From the NCBI GenBank assembly GCA_025403435.1, contig CM046354.1, positions 20,710,424 through 20,774,423 of the forward strand: a stretch of DNA of 64,000 nucleotides. Direction: 5' to 3'. Made by a program: the position numbers and the translations under genes. The notes below the pieces were generated by a model. It saw nothing but the letters and a program-made list of their open reading frames with translations, searched no databases and was not told the origin of the DNA. This document shows positions 12,557 to 24,440 of the stretch, one piece after another; the stretch's first letter is position 1; the number at the start of each line of letters is the position of its first letter. The stretch comes from Artocarpus heterophyllus (Eukaryota; Streptophyta; Magnoliopsida; Rosales; Moraceae).

Positions 12557-12570
12557 GGGCTCTGATACCA
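12557..12570 (-). promoter_or_regulatory. tRNA-Met primer-binding site of copy B
   Basis: On the - strand this reads TGGTATCAGAGCCC, complementary to the 3' end of initiator tRNA-Met, the minus-strand primer of Caulimoviridae. Confidence 0.8.
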
Positions 12571-12682
12571 ATTCGGGAGTAGTTACTTCGGGTTCTTTGA
12601 CTTCGAGAAGTTTGTCTACTCTTTGTATTCGGGAGGAGTTACTTCGGGTTCTTTGTCTTCGAGAAGTTTGTCTACTCTTTGT
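12571..12682 (-). repeat. 56-bp tandem duplication at the viral copy junction
   Basis: Two near-identical 56-bp units begin ATTCGGGAG at 12571 and 12627. They lie where the 3' end of the long copy meets the 5' end of copy B, next to the primer-binding site. Confidence 0.8.
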
Positions 12683-12890
12683 CTCGGCCTCTCGGCATTT
12701 TAGAGATTTACGACCTGGCTTATCGAATTTGGGTCACCAATTTGCTTCTCTAAAATGGGCCAAGATCCATTCATCTTTAATTTTGAATCTCTATGAAAGG
12801 TTTAGAAAGTCATATTTCAGAAAGAAATATATATTGCATAAGAAGGTTTTTACAAGAAAGCTTCTGCCTCTTTAGTCGAGAGGAGTTACA

Positions 12891-12898
12891 TATTTATA
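12891..12898 (-). promoter_or_regulatory. Viral TATA box of copy A
   Basis: TATTTATA on the + strand is TATAAATA on the - strand. It lies between the ORF2 end (13043) and the primer site of the next copy (12570), and matches 10528-10535. Confidence 0.55.
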
Positions 12899-13042
12899 TT
12901 AGAAAGGCCAAGAGGACTTAGTGTCCTGAAACAAATGAAAAGGAAAACACATAGTGGTCCTTGTTACAAGGATAAGATTACAGCACACTAAAGCAAACTA
13001 AAGTACTGATATTTTACAAAGTGGCGATAATGGGACGACTCT

Positions 13043-14099
13043 TTAGTCTGTGTCACAGCTATCATTTAGCCAGGAACTTTCTCGAGCCAACTCACGTAGT
13101 GCTTCGTCTACCTCATCTTCATCCATGGGTGGACACGTGTCATAGCAGGACCATAAAAGTTGTTATGAAGAGGAGTGAGTGGAAGGCAGCGTGTCAAAAA
13201 GATAAGGATCACTAAGATAAGGATCCTGCGAATCTTGAAAGGCTGGGTTGTTGTAGTAGAGCACTCCTTCAGTGTCGGTTGGAGTGTACAACCTTTTGCT
13301 GAGCTGTGTGGGGTCGTCCTTATCGGCTGTGGTACCAGCGAATATTTTTAGTACCTTCTCAATTTTTTCACTATGCACTGGAGCAAACTTTTCCCATGGG
13401 GCATCTTCATCCGGTGTGGGCCAAAGGTGTTCAGGGATTGTCTAGTTTTTTTTTGAATAATATCTTTTGTATTTCCCTTTGAGTTTTGTTTGGCCCTGCA
13501 AGGGGTTCTTCCTTGGCACTGAAGATTTCAATAGATGGATTGGTGGTAATAGTTCCGTCATGATTGAGTTTAGCAGAAAGGGTGACGAACAGGATGACGT
13601 AACAGTAGAGGGGGATAATGGCTTGGGGATCCTTTGGTTCGTAAGGATATAAGAATGCTTGCCTAGGTCCCTTGAGCTTTTCCCATTCTGCAGTGAGGAG
13701 TTGATCCCAATACTGTAGAGGAGCGAACCATTGTAGTACCTATACTTGGGTCTGGTATGCCTTTTCAAAGTCGTCTTTATCCAGGTAGGCACGGATTGTG
13801 GTCCTGAGACCAATGGCCTGGACTTCAATGGCAATTGTGTAGACACTTGTTAAGTACCAAAAAAGGTGCACCAAAGGTCGTGGCATGAACAATGCGTCTT
13901 TGAAGGGGATGACTTTGGAAAAGGGAAAGTCAGGATGTAGGCCAAGGTCATGATACATGGTTGGGCCATATTTTTTGATCAATTGATTTTGCATGAAAAT
14001 GGCTCGTTTGGTGGCCTTTTCTTTAATGTTTTTCCCTTGCAGAATAACTTGGGCATCTCTGGGAAACATCTGCTGGGATTGAGAAGAGGAAGCCATCAT
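13043..14099 (-). pseudogene. Caulimovirid ORF2-like protein of copy A, broken
   Basis: Starts at ATGATGGCTTCC (ATG 14097-14099) and ends at TAA 13043-13045. The first third is open (MFPRDAQVILQGKNIKEK; YLDKDDFEKAYQTQV). The frame then changes near 13740, and stops appear near 13440 and beyond. One extra T just upstream (about 14102) removes the ORF1 stop, so in this copy RNase H and ORF2 read through as one frame, unlike the + strand copy with its ATGA stop/start overlap. Confidence 0.65.
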
Positions 14100-16822
14100 A
14101 GAAAAGTATGGGATGTGGATGAGCTCTTCTGAGTGCTGGTGATTGCCTTTTATAGGTGGTCGAGATAGGTAGTCAGGGATGACATTATCTTTTCCTTTGA
14201 TGTGTTTAATATCAAAAGAAAATTGATCAAACCATATAGCTAGTCTGATTAACTGGGCATTAATGGTTTTGTTGGTCTTGATTTTGATCATTCCTGCTGC
14301 TACTGCTGAGTTAGTCTTAACCAAAAAGTGGTGGCCAATGAGGTGGAATTCAAACTTCGAGATTCCATGTTTAATTGCAAGCAATTCTTTAAACGTGGAG
14401 TGATAATGCTTTTGCGAATCTTTAAAGGATCCGTTTTTGTATCCACATATCTTTCTTGCTTTATTCGTTCCTTCCTCAAGAAGGATGGTCCCCCAGTGAG
14501 TATTGTTGGCATCTGTCTGAAGGATTCTTTTGCCATCTGATGGTATGGATAATGGTGGCAAAGTCTGCATCACTCGTTTGAGATTCTTTACAGCTGTGGT
14601 ATGCTCGACATTCCATGGTGGAGCATCTTTCCTCAAAAGTTGTGTGAGAGGACTGGTCAGTGTTGATATCTTTGGCACGAAGTCTCTGAGATACTTGATA
14701 ATCCCCAGAAATTGTTGGAGTTGGACTTTTGTGAAGTCCTTCTCAGGAAATTTGAGTAGCTCTTGGGCAATGTGGGGTTGGGCCTGGTAAGTTCCTTCGC
14801 AAAAGGTCATGCCGAGAAAATCAATCTTGGGTTGTCCAATGACCATTTTCTTTTTAGAAAGCATAATTCCATGGGCTTCTGTGATTTGAGCAAATTGGGC
14901 TACTAAGTTCAAATGAGTTTGGTGATCGGGAGAGAAGAGAAAGATATCATCAATGTATATTAGGGCTTGGTGGAGAATTGGACCATAGATTCGGGTCATG
15001 GTTTTTTAGAAAAGGGATGGAGCAGTCTTAAGCCCAAAAGACAAAACGGTCCACTGGAAGTGGTGGTTTGGAATGGAGAACGCGGTTTTGGGCCGGTCTT
15101 CTGGTTTGATACCGAGTTGCCAAAATCCTACTTTTAGGTCAAACTTAGAAAAGACTCTGGCATTGGTAAGGTTTGAAAACAAGGTGTTTCGGTTGGAAAG
15201 AGGAAACTTGTCATCTGCCAAGAAATGGTTTAATAGCTTGTAGTTGATAACTAACCTTTGCTTTCCTCTAATTTGCTCTAAACGTTTATTAACGTAAAAA
15301 GCATGACATGCCCAAGGGGACGATGTTGGTTCGATTAGGCCTTGTTGTTGGAGTTCTAGGCATTCCTGAATTGCCATTTGTTGGTGCTCCGAATTCATTC
15401 CTGGGTGACTCGCCTTGGTTGGATTAATGTCTTCATTTTGCTTGAATGGAAGAGAAACAAAGAATTCTTTTTGGGTCCATAGAGGATGAGGACACTTGGT
15501 AAGGAATTTTGTGTGAGAGGTTGCATAGGACTTTTGAATTAGGCATTCTTTGATCGGTTGGAAATCATCTCTAGTGAATTGAAAGAAATTTGGAGTGGAT
15601 TCCCAATTTCTGAAGTGAGCCTTGTAGGCGAGACCTGGAGGTAGGATTCGCAATCCTTGCATCTTTGTGTAGATGTCAAAACCTATAATAAGATCTTTTC
15701 CTGGAAGCTTAGATCCAATGACTTGATGCCGTATGGAACATCCTGGGAAGAATTCAAGTCGTATAGGCTTACTGATTAGGTTTGTCTTGAAAATTGCACT
15801 GTTAGCAGCACGAAAAAACTGCTGCTTTGGCTGCCAGTACTCCGTTGGAAGGATGTTGGGGTTCATCATTGAGTAAGAAGCACCTGTGTCAAAAAATGCA
15901 GCGACCTTGATTGGTCTAGCATATTTGGAAGGAAAGATCCGCATTGGGACTATTGGAACAGGTTGGGCCAAGTTGGCCAAGCCTATCTGATAATGGGAGG
16001 ATAATTCTTTGAGTTGCTCAAAAGCACAAATAGAGTCTGTTGAGGGCTCATCATCAAGAGAGAATACATATTCAATGTCATTGTTGGAGAGAGAGAGTCC
16101 AGTGATGTCTTCAATGTGGGTTATCATCTTGGCAGTCTTGCCATGAGGACATTCTTTAGCAAATTGACCTTTCTTGCCACATTTGTAGCATTTGTCTATT
16201 GTTTTGCCGAAGTTTTGTTTCTTTCGGAGGAATTTGACAAACCGCTTCTTTTTTCGTCGGAAAATATGCCTAGAATCCTTGGGAAAGACTTTTCTCTGAT
16301 AAGCCTTGTAAGGTTTTTGAGGATGACAGGAACATGTCTGGTTCTCTGGGCATTTGATCAGCAAGTCTTTTTTATTGCAGACACGGTCAAGATGCTTTGA
16401 CTGTTTAGATATTCTTGGAGAAATTTGTTTTGTGAGCACATTTTATCCAGGGCTCGGATCGTCAATTGGTAGAGTTCCCCGAGGGTGGTGTTTTGAAGGT
16501 TCTTGCTAGACTGGGCAAGGAGGCGGATTGTTTCTTTACCAAGTGGTTCTGGAATGGAGGAGAGGTATGCTTGTTTCAAGTTGGGGTCATTGATGCCGCC
16601 GATTTGGTAAAATCGCTGGGACATTCTTTTGAAGTGTTTCTCCAAATCTTTTTTATCCATGGAACAGCATTTCATTTTGAAGAACTCAGCACACAACTTT
16701 TCTGTTGTCTGAGTATCTTGACCATAGAATTCATTGTAGACTATGGAGAGTGCTTCTTCAATGTTCCCGAGTTGGAGAAATTGGAGTTGACGATAATCCC
16801 CTAGACTTTTCCACCATTCTTG
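14100..16822 (-). pseudogene. Viral ORF1 C-terminal half: coat, protease, RT, RNase H
   Basis: In order on the - strand: coat-protein core (16358-16822, FKRMSQRFYQIGG); a basic tract, then CCHC zinc knuckle CYKCGKKGQFAKEC (about 16149-16190); aspartic protease FDTGAS (15876-15893); RT with FDLKVGFWQL and FSFGLK-like blocks; the YIDD active site (14946-14957); RNase H (LQTDANNTHWG). Lesions are few: a frame change between the coat core and zinc-knuckle frames (16358-16439 overlap) and a TAA at 15006-15008 inside RT, probably CAA to TAA. It is the most intact viral segment here but cannot encode a full polyprotein as it stands. Confidence 0.88.
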
Positions 16823-18820
16823 TGTTGGAAACAAAGTGCGCAGCGGAATTTTAAAACTTTTTCATCAGAGTAATTTCCAAAACATAAGTTTGACATGCTA
16901 TATGTATAAATTAGATAGATCTTACTAACCTTTATGTGAAGAACCTCCGCAGCCTGTGTAGAGAAGTAACGTTCCAGAAGAGCCTCAACCAATTGGCCTT
17001 CTTTGCTATTCTCTATCCACAACCGGAGTGAGTGTGGGCTCACACGTACAGCTCTTCCACTGGTGACTCTCCTTCCAACCAATAGAGAGAACCCAAAGCT
17101 AGTGTTCGTGATTTGTGAACAAAAGCTCTCAGGGAGTTTCAAATGTTCACTAGAAGAGTATCACTCTTAATCTCTTAATTGATCTCTATTGATCTGAGTA
17201 AATCATTAGACTCACTCCCTTCATATAGCCCTTGGTCCTGGGGTCAGTCCTTATCAGATTATGTCTCAAAAACTCGAAACAGAATCAAGTTCGAATCAAT
17301 ATCTGATAAGATTTGCGTAAAAATGCATAATCTTATCTCCCGCTGATCGGCAGGCCGAACAGGCTAGTTTGGCAGGCCGAATTCCTAAGAAAAAATCTCC
17401 GCGAATCTTTTATTTTCCACCTGAGATTCTAAAGGATAAAGTCTCAGTTTTGATTCAAATAACCCAATAGAGAAGTTATTTGATCAAAACAAACTTTATC
17501 AAGATATTCTCTAAGAAAATAAATCAATTCACAATAATTCTACAAGTTTATCTTTTTCTAATTTGTCCAAAATTAAAACAACCGATAAACAGACAAGAAT
17601 TACCTGATCCAATAATTCAACAAGTTTATCTTCAACTAATTTCTTACAAAATTAATTCAACCGCTAAACAGACATGAATTATTTGATTCTTACAAATTTT
17701 AAACCAATTTGATAAATCCGACATAAGTCACCAATTATTGGAAAAGCACGCCGTGTCGTTATAGGATTTTGTGAGCTAGCAAAGGGGACCAAAATGGACC
17801 TACAAAGTTCAAGCTCATGATAATTATGAAACCCAATATCCCAGATATAGATTTCACAATTATCAACTCTAGTGCTACTCCACTAAAAGCCTGGAGTTGC
17901 ACTCTCGAACTTTATAGAATTATGAAGCTCGTATAGCTAAGTCTCCATGACATATCATAGTGTATCGTATCCCCATATGATAATCCATAATCAGCTTAAG
18001 GACAAGTTCTGTCTTACCTTCCTGATTATTTTTATCTTATGTTCCATTATCTCACCATTAGAAAACTTACCAGTCTAAAGATAGTATACCATTCGGTTAC
18101 ACCTATGTATCCAAATGGTTGAGCGCTCCAGTTTTCCAATTACAGGACAACGCATATAAGAGGATATCATTACTCCTAAAGAGGAGCTATGGATTCCATA
18201 TCTATGAATAACAAGTCTACGCTATCAAGAGTCATGCCTCCAACGTACCGGTATGCATACCACTATTGAGATGTGGGTGTCACCCTTTGGCACATCAAAA
18301 GACACAAGTCGAGACAACGGGCCCACTATTCATCTCAGGATTAAGATACAATACAAATGACTGTCTAAAGTGAATCGATTTGCCGAGACAGAATTATTAA
18401 TCCAAATCAATTCACTTTATGTCCCGATCCAACACATTGTCACCTATGACAAAGCGCCAATGTTTCTATTCACGGAGTCCAACTCCGATGGCCAAGACAA
18501 ACCATCTCCCAAAAGGGATATAGACAACATAACAATCTTTACATGAATAAAGCACCCAACTTTATTCCCTCGATTGCAGATCATATGTTTTAGACCATCA
18601 CCTTAAGAATCGTGTCTTCCGCATAATCATCCCATCATATGCCCAATTCTTAAGGTTTAGACTGACAGTCTCAAACTACTGTTTGCTTATCATATATTCA
18701 ACAAATATGAATGTAAAGAGGACAAGATTTGGTATATATAAATGAATAAATTCTTTATTGATAAAAAATATCTCCAAAAACGTATTACATTTTTACTCCT
18801 TAGGGCATACATGTCTAACA
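16823..18820 (-). mobile_element. Copia solo LTR inserted in viral coat region
   Basis: Runs TGTTGGAAAC...GTCTAACA on the + strand, so it is a TG..CA LTR on the - strand, 1998 bp long. Flanks are TCTTG at 16818-16822 and 18821-18825, a perfect 5-bp target duplication. It matches the LTRs of the Copia element at 54152-63816. The internal region was lost, presumably by LTR-LTR recombination. It contains the LTR-borne short frame (SGRAVRVSPHSL) seen in the other copies. Confidence 0.95.
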
Positions 18821-21124
18821 TCTTGGAGTATACCCGTAAATCGGGAAGCAAATCCTAGGAGGACAGTCTTGGTCTGCATGCGTGGCTTTTGTGTTTCAAT
18901 TAGAAGCCATGCTTTGAATTCCTGGAATCTGGTATGCCATTGGTGAGGAGGAATGTCATCGAGAGTGAAAGTGTGAAACTTTGAAGATTTCGCACCGTGA
19001 TCACCTTGGTGAACTTCTTCTTGTTCTTTGACTTGATAGTCTTGAGAGGTTTCAGGTTGTTCTTCTTTAGTGCCTTGAGCCATTAGGTGCAATGGGTCAT
19101 CACCATTACTGAAGGATTCATCAGATGAGAATTCTTCTAGAGTGGAGGAACTAGAATAGTCAGATTCAGCTTCAGAGAGATCTGCTTTAGAGAGATCCGA
19201 TGAGTCTAGTTCTTGTAGGTGACCAGACGATGAAGAAGGTGTCTCCTGGTGTTGGTATAAGACATGAGACAATGGATTTTTGGGTGTTGCACCATCAACT
19301 GTTGTGTAGCAGATTGTTGCTGTGCCGCCTAATCTGTTGTCTTGGCTTTGGCCTTCTTTTGTTTTAGTTGTTCTTATTTGTCTAATATTTGCTTCAGACG
19401 CATCATGGAAGAGGACACTGACTTGGGTTTTACCAAAGGTTATGGGTCCTTTGGCATAGTAGTAAAACGCCATGGGGTTGTTTCTGCAATTGCAGCAGCT
19501 ACTTTTAAACTTTCTTGGCATTGGAGATCTTCATATTGTAGCCTGAGATTTTTCATTTCTGCTTCCTTTTCAGTGAAGATACTCATAGGGACTGCCGAGG
19601 ATTTGATCAGCATCATGAGTTCTTCATGAATTTGTTGAATTTTGGTCGACAGCTTTTGAATGATAAAGTACTGGGATTCTTGAACATCGATAGTCAATTG
19701 TGTTGTGCGCGTCTCAAGCTTTTGTAGCATCTTATTTTGAGAGATCATATTTTCAGATTGCCAATTAAGAGTGGCTTCAGTTGGAGAGACTCGTTTAGTA
19801 GACCCATCAGCTTCTCTTGCGGTGGGATTTACGATCTTTGGCTGATGTGCAATGGTACCATCCTGAGTTTGGTATGACCGGATCGGTGGGAAATCCTCAT
19901 CATATGCAGAGGAGGAGGATGATAGGGATCCCATCATATAGACTGAAATAGGGGTCTGATCAGGAGGCAATGGAGGTTCAGGCTTATGGGTTTCGCTGTT
20001 CCAACTAGTGGGGCTTGGAGCAGGTTTTGCAAAATGATCAGGGGCAGAGTAAGTGACTAAATAGTCAAACTTGCCAGAAGGTTTACCAAGAGGTCCTATG
20101 GATTGATCTCCTTGGAGATATTTTTGTTTAAGCCTTTTCCCCAAGCTTCGCTTCTTAGGGTGAGGTGTTTCATTGCTTTCTTCGGGTTTGGAACAATCAG
20201 GGCAATTGCAGATATCCCAATAACAATGACCATTATGGAACTGAAAAGAATAGATTGGATTACCATGGTTGTTAAAGGAGGGGACTTCAGCCGTCAAAGG
20301 AGGGTGAGAAACACGAGTCATCATGTACTGAGTAGTGAAAAATCCTAGGAGAGGAGCTTTCACTTCTATCGAAGATTATTTCTGTGTTTCCATCAGCAAG
20401 AGTCTTGTACTGTGGTTCCTTGAGATGAATGAGAGGAGGAACTTGCTGAGCCTTTTCATAATTTGTAATCCAAGAGCTGGGCAGTAACTTTTGAAGTTCT
20501 TCTGTAGTGATCTGCCTTGGAATGTGAGTACAAATTGGAACTTGGTCCGAGTCAACCTTGATCATCAACGCATCAGTTGAGGCTGGTAGTGCTAGATCAA
20601 GTGCATGGTCTTGTAGACGGTACACCATTTGATAGTGAAGAGTAGATCCGATGGAGTTTGGATCTTGGTCGACACCAACGATCTGAACTTGTACTTTGAG
20701 AGCATCCAAGAGGCGTTTATCCATGAGAGACGTGTTAAAATTTGGGAACAATGTAACAATTACAGTTCCTGCATTTAGGGTAGTCTCGATGGTAGCAATA
20801 CTGGCTTGTTGGTACTTCCTTAGGCGAGTATCGAGTAGCCCAATATGAGATGAGATAGGTAAACCCGTTCTGGCATGATAAGTGAGGGCAAGTCATATTG
20901 CCCCAAAATGAATATGGGTATAGCCTTGAGAAACCCAGTGAGGTGGTAATTCAGGTGAAATTTGCAGAGTCACCAGTTGTTTGTGAGAGACAGCCGGGAG
21001 TTGGCACTGGTTGAACTTGGAAGCCTGGACATATTCTTTAGGAGCTTTATACGAGGGTCGTATAAGAGCTTTTATGGATTGGGTAAAAGTGTTGGTGGTT
21101 TTCATAAAGGCATGGTAGGGGTTT
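18821..21124 (-). pseudogene. Viral ORF1 N-terminal half: movement protein and middle region
   Basis: On the - strand from 21105 down: a 30K-superfamily-like movement protein region (LHYQMVYRLQDHALDLALP), a Lys/Arg-rich linker, a Ser-rich region, a predicted coiled-coil stretch (MLQKLETRTTQLTIDVQES), then an acidic Ser/Asp/Glu segment leading into the coat domain. A TGA at 20893-20895 is shared with copy B. An extra T near 20346 breaks the frame here but not in copy B. A further frame change lies near 19450-19520. The movement-protein call rests on position and recall. Confidence 0.7.
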
Positions 21125-21129
21125 ATTAA

Positions 21130-23490
21130 TGTAACGCCCCTATATGGGGGTTAACAGTTTTTAATGAGATAAAATAAAAATAAATAATAAAAGTAAAACC
21201 TTAAAAATAAAATTTACCCGGGACTTAAATGAAAACTCTCAACTCAAAAATAAAAATATAAACGATAAATAAACCACAGTTTTAATGTAGCACCTTAAAT
21301 TTAATAATATAAACTGTTGTCATCATCATTTTAACCCTCAACACATTATAATACAGTCACAGAAAGTAACAATTGATGCTTACATTATCATGAAGAACAT
21401 TCTCAACGATTGAAGCAGTCCCAATGTAATATAGTTACATCACTTCCTCAACTATATTTCTCGTAGCCACCTCACACTTAGTGAGTCCTGAAAAGATATA
21501 AACATAAGGGAATGAGCAACACTATGCTCAGTAGAGAAAGCCATTACTCACCTTTAGGTTTTTATCATTACCACATTAAAACCTGCATGGTTAGTAGGTT
21601 ACATCATATTCCAGATTATGAGGTTTATTATGATCACATCTTATGGATACCGTAGTTAATCATTACCAAGTGTCATAATTACACATTTATACAAATATTA
21701 CCAATCATCATTGTTCCTAGGTATCCCTGTTAAATTGAGTATCACTCAACTCATCGAAACCCAAATGGGCGCATTTGATCACCCTATAAACATTCCAAGG
21801 GTGTTCCGGTGAGGGGACATCAAGCCCCGAGTCCTCACCAAATCAATTCCTGTACAGTGTGTTCTGGGACTTTCAACCCAAGGAAGCGTCATCACCTTCC
21901 CCCTATTTTACCTTTTAGGGTATTCATGCCCAAGGACGTAACCGTCGCCCTTTTCATGTCTCACAATTTCTCTATATTAAATCATTATTAATAGAGTTAA
22001 TTTTCCTAACCATGCTTCTCAATTTATAACATGTGTCAATTCATTATGTTCCTCGCCGTACAATACAAGAGGAGTCCATGTCATAGTTTCATATGTGATA
22101 CACATATAATATCAGTTCAACATAGATATATATATATTGCAGCAAAACAATCAATTTTAATTCTATAAAAACCTCACAAAAGATGAGTAATAGAATCCCT
22201 ACCTTTTAAGCTTATCAACAGTCTCTTAATCCTGGAATCAATTAACGTTAGCTCCACACTCCCTTGATCTTGAACTCCAAGCAAAACAGATCCAGTTGTA
22301 TCTCGCTGTATCTACGAAGCATCCTCTGTAGTGCTCCTCGAGCGACTATGAATGGCTAGGAATGCTTCCTGGAAAACGTCATTCTGGACTCCGATACTGC
22401 TGTTTGAATCGCCTCGATTCGCGTGCAGTCGGTACCGGATGATTTTCATCGGAGTGGAATTTGCTCAAACGGAGGTCACCATTGCATCCAGAGCATCGAA
22501 ACGAGTCGGGAGGCGGTCTCGGATCTTCGATCGGAGGTCCGGATCACAAGATTCCAATTTAGCCTTTGACTGGCCGTTGACCGGCGTTGACCACCGTTGA
22601 CCGGCGTTGACCGACTTTGACCGTCGTTGACCGGCGTCAATCGGGGTCCATTGGCAGCTGGGCTCGGGCCTACCCCCCCTAAATCGACCCTTCTGAGTCC
22701 AATGGCGGGGTCAATTTCACCCAATTCTGCCTCTAACATAGCGGGTCGTGAAGTACAACGTCGGTAGAAATGGATGAGCTCCGATCTTGATTCTCCGACG
22801 ATGGAAACCTGAAATTGGCTGAGGGCTTTTGCTACCCATCCTCCTATGAGCATTTCCCCTCATCCAATTTGAAGAAACGTGGCTGGGAAGAGCCAAAACG
22901 GAGGCTCCCGCGGCGGTTGACAGCGGCGTTGGCCGTTCTCCGGCGAAACCGGCTCCTTCCGTGCAATTGATCGAGGGGTTTTACTCCCCTTGATCCTCTG
23001 AACTCATTGGGAGGGGTGGTGTCAGTCACCTCCTCCGGCAAGGCGGAGTTCCACCATGGGGGCGGCGGTGCACGGCGGCAATAGGCGGGCGGAGCAATCC
23101 GGTGGTTGTTGAGCTGCCACCAAGGGTGGGTTTTGTTCCTCTCATCACGGTGGTCGTGTAGGAACAAGAATCACGTCGATCGGACGTCGGACGGCGAAGA
23201 TATCTCGTCGGAAAGAAATGGGTTTTGCCGCCACTTTGGGCGGCGCGTGTGGTCTCCTCCGGCGGCGTTTTGGGCGGCGCGGCACCTCGTTGGACTCAGC
23301 TCGTCGAGAGCTTTCCATTGGTGCGGGAGGTGTCGAAAACGGATGTCGAAATCTCAAATGATCTTTGAGGAGAGAGAAAGTAGAGAGAGAGAGAGTTTCG
23401 AATTATGAGAGATTTCTGATTTTTTTTATATATATACTAGGTAATTAATCTAATTACCTTAATACCTTTAGGAGAATAACGGGTGTCACA
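21130..23490 (-). repeat. 3' LTR of the Tekay-like element
   Basis: 2361 bp, TGTAACGCCC...GGTGTCACA on the + strand. By eye it differs from the other LTR by about nine substitutions (all transitions), a 1-bp indel near 21990 and a short GA-rich indel near 23375. A GC-rich part (22300-23340) contrasts with AT-rich flanks. Confidence 0.95.
22566..22632. promoter_or_regulatory. Seven-copy TTGAC(C/T) array in the LTR (W-box-like)
   Basis: Seven TTGACY words occur within about 67 bp, spaced almost exactly 10 bp, in the context CGTTGACCGG. The other LTR has the same array (about 29134-29200). TTGACY is the WRKY-factor W-box core. The array may also simply be a short tandem repeat; binding is untested. 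Confidence 0.5.
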
Positions 23491-23515
23491 GCTCTACCCC
23501 CCTTAAAGAAATTTC
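23491..23515 (-). other. Polypurine tract of the Tekay-like element
   Basis: On the - strand this reads AAATTTCTTTAAGGGGGG then TAGAGC directly before the 3' LTR start TGTGACACCC. This is the plus-strand primer position for Ty3-type elements and fixes the orientation. Confidence 0.85.
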
Positions 23516-24440
23516 GTCCTCGAAATTTCAATTCTAGTAATACTAGTAAAAATTATGATTCCAATTCCGAGTCTAAACCGTTAATGTTGTTTGTCCTCCA
23601 AATTTAAGTTATCGTATCTCCACTTATTTACTTGCATAATAAATCTTACTCTAAATTCTAAATCCCTCAATGAGAGTATTTCTGACAAGTTTCAACTTGT
23701 AACACCGTATAATAGTCTAAGAATCTGATCAGGCATACATATTGACCATACCATGATTCCAGTCCTTCATTGTCCATGGACTGTGATTTACAATCACATT
23801 TAAGGAGATTGCTAGAGAAATTTTATATACTTCATCTTTAGGTTCCTTTTCCTTTTTGAGTAAGGAAAAGTCAAATATATTTGATTTCATACCTCAACTA
23901 ATAAACTAAAACATAATCATAAAACATATATCACAAACACTTCTATTCAAAACCATACATTAAGCTTACTCATAGAGATATTAAACAGAATCTCAGAGTT
24001 GCAGACAAACCCGACATATTTTTCATTAAACAGCTATCCTCATGACACAAACATTCAACCCAAATAATATACTCATATTTCATATGGAATATCCCCATAA
24101 CTGACTCTGGTACTTCCACATAATATTAACAGAATATTACACATTACAAACATAATACGGATACGTTTCGAGAGTACAAGGCACTCCGTATACCAGCTAT
24201 CGATATCATGCATGCTTAGAGGATACAAAAACATCGATAAACAAAAGATCGGACCTTAAGAAGGATGCGTTTCGAGAGCATCAAGTACTCCGTATCCAGC
24301 CATCCCGGCATTAGGCTCAATGAATCTAAAAGATTTAACAACGACGTACCACAAGAAACACAGAATACAAGGCAAACGGTTATTCGTAACACACGAAATA
24401 CGGACACACATGCCTACATGCCAAAGATAAAACAAAAAGA
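23516..24440 (-). other. Non-coding 3' interior of the element
   Basis: AT-rich sequence between the LOG-like ORF and the polypurine tract. It holds a duplicated segment of about 45 bp with CGTTTCGAGAG (near 24157-24201 and 24261-24306). No ORF or retroviral domain was seen. Confidence 0.6.

Larger units (their letters stand above)
10812..12626 (-). mobile_element. Endogenous caulimovirid fragment B, - strand (5' end)
   Basis: Colinear with 19575-21124 plus 30079-30300 of the long copy. It contains the primer-binding site, leader, movement-protein region and part of the middle region, then is cut at 10812. It directly abuts the 3' end of the long copy in the same orientation (head-to-tail). 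Confidence 0.85.

Noticed and set aside
12627..16822. Ty3 LTR retrotransposon instead of a pararetrovirus
   Set aside because: No LTRs, no integrase after RNase H, a movement-protein-like region, and head-to-tail copies sharing one primer site favour Caulimoviridae.
22844..23408. A host GC-rich promoter or CpG-island-like gene start near 23 kb
   Set aside because: The sequence is duplicated almost exactly at 29412-29976 and lies fully inside the LTRs.
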